Origin: CAYQAJ01 sp964415245
GTDB taxonomy: Bacteria > Planctomycetota > Planctomycetia > Pirellulales > Pirellulaceae
Length of the DNA: 11,920 bases
NCBI GenBank assembly: GCA_964415245.1
Contig: CAYQAJ010000156.1
Location: 1-11,920 of the forward strand
Reading direction: 5' to 3'
In this document: positions 7,483 to 11,920 of the stretch, in pieces
Position numbering within the stretch: position 1 is the first letter of the stretch
How the letters are laid out: each line of letters starts with the position of its first letter
Notes under the pieces: generated by a model
Told to the model about the DNA's origin: nothing
The model's input: only the letters and a program-made list of their open reading frames with translations
The model's database searches: none
Program-made: the position numbers and the translations under genes

Positions 7483-7569
7483 GATAAACGGGACAGGTCT
7501 AATTTCCCGCTCACTCGATGGCGTCGACTGCCACGGGAACCGTCGGAAATTAGACCTGTCCCGTTTATC
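7483..7569. repeat. 87-bp REP-like palindrome sharing ends with the RAYT unit
   Basis: Two 23-base arms, 7483-7505 and 7547-7569, are perfect reverse complements around a 41-base centre that contains the palindrome GTCGAC. The arms read GATAAACGGGACAGGTCTAA followed by TTT. The inner part GGGACAGGTCTAATT is identical to the terminal repeats flanking the RAYT at 9918-10595, so this is probably a non-autonomous unit mobilised by that or a related RAYT. A further partial end copy (CCGTTTATCCCCC) follows at about 7573-7585. The unit sits exactly at the truncation point of the purE remnant. Confidence 0.8.
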
Positions 7570-7634
7570 CCCCCCGTTTATCCCCCGCCGTCAAGCGCCG
7601 TTGAGGGCTTTTCCTCGTCCGATTGGTGCTGGTA

Positions 7635-9809
7635 TTATGCGCCATTCCCGGTTTGATTTCTCCGTCGATTCCACAAGACAAATGCTTGGCTTTGCAAATC
7701 AGCGAAGTCAAAGTGGATTGCCGTGAGTGACATATGCTTTGGCCTTGCTGCACCACTTGGCAATCGACGTGTCGGCCAAAGGGGATCGCCACGCAAGCGA
7801 GAGATCATTGCCAAGACCTCCAAGGGCAAGGGACAAGCCGGCTCCAAGGCCAAGAGGTCTTCAACGGTTTGCCGAAACTCAAAGTAACGCCAATCAATCC
7901 CTTTCTTGAAACACACAACATCTGCGCAAGAATAGCCGACTTCTTGATGAACTTCATCCATTAGCCACTCTGCATACCACTTGGAAGCCCTCGCTATCTG
8001 ATGACAATTAGCAAACGCGTCGCACGTAGGATCATCGCGCACTTTGCCGTATGCGACAACGCCGCAAAGCCTTTGCAAGAGTGCGACACAAACGTCGGTT
8101 GTGCGCGTGTTTTCACTTGGAATGGCGGGGCACTTCTCTTGCCATTCGATGCTTCCGATCTTCGCGGTGCTTCCCATTTGCCGTAGGTGCTGTTCGTAAG
8201 CAATTGTGAAGTCGCGCGAATACCCTTGAATTGCTTCCAGGCTCCATGAATCGTTCGGACGAACGAAAAGTGCTTGAAATGGGCCAAGATCCTCCAACGA
8301 CAATTTCGCTGGCATTGCCTTAAGTACGCCAATTATGTGCTGAGGTATGCGGACAGCAGCACAGACATCTGTCGGCATACCGGGTCTAGTAGTCTTGATG
8401 GTCTCATCAAGTACAACCGCGGTGACTCGCAAAAGCTGCCGCAGCAGAAAAGATTGGTTCGTATAACCGCCGATGATGCCAATCGAGGATAATTGGCGCG
8501 TAGGCCACTTCTCCTTCAAACACATCTCTTTCAGGAAGGGCAGCGCTCTTTCATCACCCAGACAGCCCAGCGCAAGTGCTGCGGTTTGCCGGGTCCCAGT
8601 CAGTTCGGCCAACACGTCGCGCGACTCTTGCCCGCCCACTAATCTTAGGATTGCGAAGACTCGGTTTTCAATCCGCTCATCTTGACAAGTGATTAAGTAG
8701 TGAGAGCAAATCGGCGGCAATGGACTGTTCCATTGTTTTGACGCTTGACAAACTACATTCATGAAGTTCTGTCCGTCGCGACATTCGAGCTCAGGAGGTA
8801 GGTCTTTTGCCGCACTACCGGAATAGACCCAGTCTCCTCTACTAGCCCATTCGTCGATTGCCAATAGCAAGAACTCGCGTTGAAAGTGATTGCCAGTTGC
8901 TTCGAGCGCTGCGAGGATCGGCTCTCGTTCGTTTGGAAAAGCAGGCTTGATGCACAACTTAACCAGATCGCGCAACACGCTTGGATCTTCCTTAATTGCA
9001 ACCTGATACTCTTTGCGACGAATTGCAAGATAAGCTCGTCCAACTGGCGTTGCAGGTTGCCAACCGATCGTGCAGAGCACGTTTGCCGCATGTTCTGATT
9101 TGACTTCCTGCATCAGGTACCTTGATGGCAGTTCATTATCCAACTTGAGCAGTTGTGCGATCAGCTGCAACGACTGGGGCGTAGCTTGGCGTAACAAGCA
9201 CGCCAAGAGCTTGACTTGATTGTGCGTGGCAAATACAGTAGGTTCGTAATGCGATAGGACTTCGGCAGCGTAGATGTGAGTGCGATCGCTAAAAAGCAAC
9301 TCAACCAGGCTGTCGAGTACACAAAGATCTGGATTTCCATTTTTAATTAGCGCGTCGCATGCTACGCGGCAATGGGCGGGCCTCCCGTAATAGCCCTCGG
9401 CCAGACTGGTGACCAGCTTCTGGGACGCCTCTTCCGAGGAAAGCGCCCCGAGGAGTGGCAACACCCAAATACTGTGGTGGTAGTTAATTTCTGCGGCCAA
9501 ATAACGGAAAGCACGGGCAGGCGCACATCTGGTCAATAACGTCAGACACCGTTTGCGAACAATGTCCTCGCGAGCTGTGAGCTTTCCTTTTATCGAGCGT
9601 TCAATGCGATCGTCGCCATGCCTCGTTACGACTTGCTCGATGTCCTCAAGTGAGATCACGTCTCGCAAGTACCAAGCGACGCAATTGCGGAGTCCACAGA
9701 GATAACCAAGCTTCGCTAACTGTTCGAGAATTCGTGCGCCCGCTTTTGGAGTCAGACATACTGCAAACGCAAGACGAAAACAAACGATCCGAACAATGCG
9801 AGAGATCAT
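7635..9809 (-). CDS. Orphan AT-rich alpha-solenoid (HEAT-like) protein of unknown function
   Basis: 724 residues. I do not recognise the family. The start is firm: AAGGAG (9816-9821) lies 6 bases before the ATG. Most of the sequence reads as paired amphipathic helices; the clearest HEAT-like stretch is residues 381-447, around TAALALGCLGDERALPFLKE (409-428). Such solenoids usually bind proteins or nucleic acid. There are 27 cysteines spread over the length, which suggests a cytosolic protein, and I see no CxxC zinc site, no nuclease, ATPase or protease motif and no convincing signal peptide; the N-terminus is mildly hydrophobic but interrupted by Arg. Base composition is visibly lower in GC than its neighbours (27 of 60 in 8221-8280), pointing to recent acquisition. 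It lies alone between a REP-like palindrome and a RAYT, inside the segment bracketed by the two purE 3' ends. The frame is intact over its full length, so it is probably expressed. Confidence 0.8.
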   Translation of the reverse strand: MISRIVRIVCFRLAFAVCLTPKAGARILEQLAKLGYLCGLRNCVAWYLRDVISLEDIEQVVTRHGDDRIERSIKGKLTAREDIVRKRCLTLLTRCAPARAFRYLAAEINYHHSIWVLPLLGALSSEEASQKLVTSLAEGYYGRPAHCRVACDALIKNGNPDLCVLDSLVELLFSDRTHIYAAEVLSHYEPTVFATHNQVKLLACLLRQATPQSLQLIAQLLKLDNELPSRYLMQEVKSEHAANVLCTIGWQPATPVGRAYLAIRRKEYQVAIKEDPSVLRDLVKLCIKPAFPNEREPILAALEATGNHFQREFLLLAIDEWASRGDWVYSGSAAKDLPPELECRDGQNFMNVVCQASKQWNSPLPPICSHYLITCQDERIENRVFAILRLVGGQESRDVLAELTGTRQTAALALGCLGDERALPFLKEMCLKEKWPTRQLSSIGIIGGYTNQSFLLRQLLRVTAVVLDETIKTTRPGMPTDVCAAVRIPQHIIGVLKAMPAKLSLEDLGPFQALFVRPNDSWSLEAIQGYSRDFTIAYEQHLRQMGSTAKIGSIEWQEKCPAIPSENTRTTDVCVALLQRLCGVVAYGKVRDDPTCDAFANCHQIARASKWYAEWLMDEVHQEVGYSCADVVCFKKGIDWRYFEFRQTVEDLLALEPACPLPLEVLAMISRLRGDPLWPTRRLPSGAARPKHMSLTAIHFDFADLQSQAFVLWNRRRNQTGNGA

Positions 9810-9815
9810 TCGGCT

Positions 9816-9821
9816 CTCCTT
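9816..9821 (-). promoter_or_regulatory. Ribosome binding site of the orphan HEAT-like gene
   Basis: AAGGAG on the minus strand with a 6-base spacer (AGCCGA) to the ATG at 9809. It is one of the two clear Shine-Dalgarno sequences in the window, and supports both the start and the view that the gene is translated. Confidence 0.8.
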
Positions 9822-9883
9822 AACTGGCGTGAAAGCACAAGAGCGGGGCTGTGCAACTGTCCGGGCAAATATACGGGCAAGTA

Positions 9884-10652
9884 GGGACAGGTCTAATTGT
9901 TGCAGGGCCGAGTGGTGTCAGGAGAGGCTCTTTCTCGGTCGACCGCGGGGGCGGAGCGTCGATTCGAGGCCCAAGCGCTTGGCCGTGCGGCCGATCCAGG
10001 CGTCGTCGCCGTAGGGCTGGCCGCGGATTACGCTGCGGCGGATCGCTTCCAATTCGGCGTCCGTCTGCGGCCGGTTCACAAGCGTCGCCCAATTGCGGGG
10101 TTGCGGCAGCGGCCATCGGCTCAGCCAGCGGCGATCATCGGCCGTGCCGTGCTCCCGCCGCCACAGGCTGCTCCACCGCCAGTCCTCGGCGCGATCGACC
10201 AAGCCCGCCCGCAGCGCGTTACGCTCGACGTATCGCACGACCTGGTAAAAATGCTCGTCTGACTCAATCGGAAACGACTTGTACCGACCCTGGTACAAAT
10301 GCCCGTAGCCGACGCGCCGCCGATTTTCCTGCCAGTTGCGGACGTGGGTGATGGTCAGCTTTTGCATGAAGTCGCCCAGGTCGCCGTCGCGCTCGGGCCA
10401 CAGGACCAAGTGCCAATGGTTCGACATCAAGCAGTATGCACAAATGCGCATGGGCCGGGTTTGGAGCGTTTTTTCGATCGCCCGCTCGAACGCTTCAAAG
10501 TCAGCATCCTTGAGAAACAGGCGCATGCGTCCCACGCCACGGTTGAGGACGTGGAACAACATTCCACCAGGAGCGACGCGGGCAGTGCGAGGCATGCCAA
10601 CAGCGTAGCAGGGCGAGCCCGAATCATCAATAATTAGACCTGTCCCGTTTAT
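9884..10652. mobile_element. RAYT unit with 15-bp terminal inverted repeats
   Basis: GGGACAGGTCTAATT at 9884-9898 and its exact reverse complement at 10632-10646 flank the transposase gene. On the right side the match to the palindrome at 7483-7569 continues outward (CGTTTAT, to 10652). On the left it stops at GGGACAGG. RAYTs are single-copy domesticated IS200/IS605-like enzymes that mobilise short palindromes. The right end overlaps the stop codon of purE. I see no target-site duplication. Confidence 0.75.
9918..10595 (-). CDS. REP-associated tyrosine transposase (RAYT, Y1 HUH family)
   Basis: 225 residues. The HUH metal site is SNHWHL (H60 and H62 in MSNHWHLVLWP). The candidate nucleophile tyrosine is in HLYQGRYKSF (Y101 or Y105). 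RYVERNALRAGLV (121-133) followed by WRWSS (139-143) is a strong family signature. The tail ends with a basic AT-hook-like GRPRK. It would nick single-stranded DNA at GT-rich tetranucleotides beside palindromes through a 5'-phosphotyrosine. All key residues are present and the frame is intact, so it may be active. Its base composition matches the host rather than the AT-rich orphan gene, so the two probably did not arrive as one original unit. No clear ribosome site precedes the ATG at 10595. Confidence 0.92.
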   Translation of the reverse strand: MPRTARVAPGGMLFHVLNRGVGRMRLFLKDADFEAFERAIEKTLQTRPMRICAYCLMSNHWHLVLWPERDGDLGDFMQKLTITHVRNWQENRRRVGYGHLYQGRYKSFPIESDEHFYQVVRYVERNALRAGLVDRAEDWRWSSLWRREHGTADDRRWLSRWPLPQPRNWATLVNRPQTDAELEAIRRSVIRGQPYGDDAWIGRTAKRLGLESTLRPRGRPRKSLS

Positions 10653-11146
10653 TTCAACTCCGTCTGCTCCATCACCTTCTCGGCCTGCCGCTTGTTAAAG
10701 TCGTGCAGCTTTTTGCGCAGCTCGGGCGTGCTTCCTGCGAGAATGCGCACGGCGAGCAGTGCGGCGTTCTTGGCCCCCGCTTCGCCGATGCCCAGTGTTC
10801 CCACCGGCACTCCGCCGGGCATCTGCACGGTCGACAAGAGCGAGTCGAGGCCCGATAGCGCACTCGACTGCATCGGCACACCCAGCACGGGCAGCGTGGT
10901 GAGCGAAGCCAGCACGCCCGCCAGATGGGCCGCGCCCCCCGCGCCGGCGATAATCACCTGCAGCCCACGTTCTTCGGCCGACGCGGCGTATTCGGCGGTG
11001 GGCTGAGGCGTTCGATGGGCCGACAGCACGCGGCACTCGTGCGGCACGTCGAACTCCTTGAGCACGTCCGAGGCGCGGCGCATCGTCTCCCAGTCCGACT
11101 TGCTTCCCATCAAGATTCCGACCAGCGGTTTGGGCGTTGTGGCCAT
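10649..11146 (-). CDS. purE: N5-carboxyaminoimidazole ribonucleotide mutase (class I PurE)
   Basis: 165 residues, the normal length for class I PurE, which converts N5-CAIR to CAIR in purine synthesis in the cytoplasm. Motifs: MGSKSDW (13-19), SAHRTP with catalytic His44 (42-47), AGAGGAAHLAG (67-77) and PMQSSALSGLDSLLS (91-105), then the C-terminal helix region. Its usual partner, the N5-CAIR synthetase PurK, is not in the window. The stop codon TAA (10649-10651) and the flanking bases coincide with the outer end of the RAYT unit, so the element may supply the present stop; the product ends TELK while the remnant copy at 7312 ends TEL. It is transcribed divergently from dnaE. No strong ribosome site is seen before the ATG. 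Confidence 0.95.
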   Translation of the reverse strand: MATTPKPLVGILMGSKSDWETMRRASDVLKEFDVPHECRVLSAHRTPQPTAEYAASAEERGLQVIIAGAGGAAHLAGVLASLTTLPVLGVPMQSSALSGLDSLLSTVQMPGGVPVGTLGIGEAGAKNAALLAVRILAGSTPELRKKLHDFNKRQAEKVMEQTELK

Positions 11147-11502
11147 CGGCGTGACGTTTCAATACGGAGTGAAAGAGAAGTGCTTCCGGGCCATCCCGAG
11201 AGCCGCCCGTGCACGCACTGGTTAAATCGGCTGCATTTGCCGCGAGCGCCGTTATGATGCCGCACTGCGAACCTGCGGACAAGGCCCCCGATTTGCTCGC
11301 GTGCTTTCGAACAATCGCCCGATTCACGCACTTGCGCCGCCCATTTTGCAAGCGGCGCGATGTGCCGTACAATCAGCGCTTGAACATCGGCGGCAGCGTC
11401 GTGATTACGCGGCAGCGCTTGGTCCGCGAAACCTCGCCGCCGTGCCGCCGCCCGTTCCCCATTCCCAACACCACGCCGCTCGCCACAACGGATTGTTCCC
11501 TC
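11147..11502. other. Divergent intergenic region, purE / dnaE
   Basis: 356 bases without a gene I can support. A reverse-strand open frame covering part of it continues into dnaE antisense and is a composition artefact. It should hold promoters for both genes; the only one I would name is at 11346-11373. Confidence 0.45.
11346..11373 (+). promoter_or_regulatory. Candidate sigma-70-type promoter for dnaE
   Basis: TTGCAA (11346-11351) and TACAAT (11368-11373) are separated by 16 bases, close to the housekeeping consensus. A transcript from here would have a leader of roughly 120 bases before the dnaE ATG at 11503. Found by eye only. Confidence 0.35.
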
Positions 11503-11920
11503 ATGAGCGATCAGCGATTCGTCCACCTGCACTGCCACAGCCACTACTCGCTTCTCGACGGCGCCGCCTCGATCGACCGCCTCATCCACCGCGCCGCCTC
11601 GCACGGCATGAACGCCCTGGCGCTCACCGACCACGGCAATCTGCACGGCGCCATGGAGTTCTACCGCAAGGCCAAGGCCGCCGGCATCAACCCCGTCGTC
11701 GGCTACGAGGCGTACATCGCCCCCGGCAGCCGCTTCGAGCGCGACTCTTCGGCCGGGCGCGAAACCAGCTACCACCTCACGCTGTTGGCCCAGAACCGCA
11801 CCGGCTTTCGCAACCTGGTGAAGATGGCCTCGTCGGCCAGTCTCGAAGGCTTTTACTTCAAGCCCCGCATCGACAAGGAGCTGCTGGCTGCCCACAGCGA
11901 AGGCATCATCTGTCTCAGCG
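11503..11920 (+). CDS. dnaE: DNA polymerase III alpha subunit, N-terminal PHP domain (cut by the right edge)
   Basis: 139 residues are visible, open to the window edge. The N-terminal PHP domain is unmistakable: FVHLHCHSHYSLLDGA (6-21) with the metal-binding His pair H8 and H10, LTDHGNL (41-47), and GYEAYIAPG (67-75). This is the replicative polymerase catalytic chain; the polymerase core itself lies beyond the window. The domain starts only a few residues after the chosen ATG, as is normal for DnaE, which supports 11503. No Shine-Dalgarno sequence is evident. Whether the PHP domain retains proofreading cannot be judged from this fragment. Confidence 0.93.
   Translation, partial: MSDQRFVHLHCHSHYSLLDGAASIDRLIHRAASHGMNALALTDHGNLHGAMEFYRKAKAAGINPVVGYEAYIAPGSRFERDSSAGRETSYHLTLLAQNRTGFRNLVKMASSASLEGFYFKPRIDKELLAAHSEGIICLS

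Noticed and set aside
7134..7514. 126-codon minus-strand open frame over the purE remnant
   Set aside because: It is in a different frame from the purE-like codons and is Arg/Ser/Cys-rich; the purE-matching frame explains the region.
7635..9809. Assignment of the orphan gene to a known defence system
   Set aside because: Location and composition are suggestive, but no nuclease, NTPase, TIR, protease or toxin motif is visible and no companion gene is present.
11110..11895. 261-codon minus-strand open frame over purE 5' end, the intergenic region and dnaE
   Set aside because: It overlaps dnaE antisense and the start of purE in another frame, and has no recognisable domain.

Overview
The window looks like planctomycete DNA, most likely from the Pirellulales. 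It is GC-rich and carries the DUF1549/DUF1553 cytochrome c protein plus DUF1501 pair that is a hallmark of that group. It also has many Tat or Sec signal peptides and several families of short palindromic repeats between genes.

Layout. (1) 1-2712, minus strand: the N-terminal part of a Tat-exported SMP-30/gluconolactonase-type hydrolase, cut by the left edge. Upstream of it on the same strand is a sodium:dicarboxylate/amino acid symporter (DAACS family) with an unusual charged, coiled-coil-like insert between its first two membrane helices. (2) 2977-7144, plus strand: an exported multidomain protein (PSCyt1 cytochrome c, DUF1549, DUF1553) followed by a Tat-exported DUF1501 protein. The two probably form one transcription unit, but a long hairpin with a T-run lies between them. 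(3) 7145-10650: a disturbed accessory segment. It contains a heptamer-based hairpin, a 55-codon remnant of the 3' end of purE, an 87-bp REP-like palindrome, one long AT-rich orphan gene for an alpha-solenoid (HEAT-like) protein, and a RAYT (REP-associated tyrosine transposase) flanked by the same terminal sequence as the palindrome. (4) 10649-11920: intact purE (minus strand) and, divergently, the start of dnaE (plus strand), cut by the right edge.

How it fits together. The DUF1553/DUF1501 pair is an exported module of unknown substrate common in planctomycetes. The SMP-30 protein and the symporter may serve uptake and periplasmic breakdown of small carboxylates, but that is inference. purE and dnaE are housekeeping genes. 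The most interesting structure is that a second, diverged but in-frame 3' end of purE lies about 3.3 kb downstream of the intact gene in the same orientation, so two purE 3' ends bracket the orphan gene and the RAYT. This is the geometry left when an element enters a gene's 3' end and restores the gene with its own copy, although no integrase is visible. RAYT/REP sequence is also present at both purE 3' copies.
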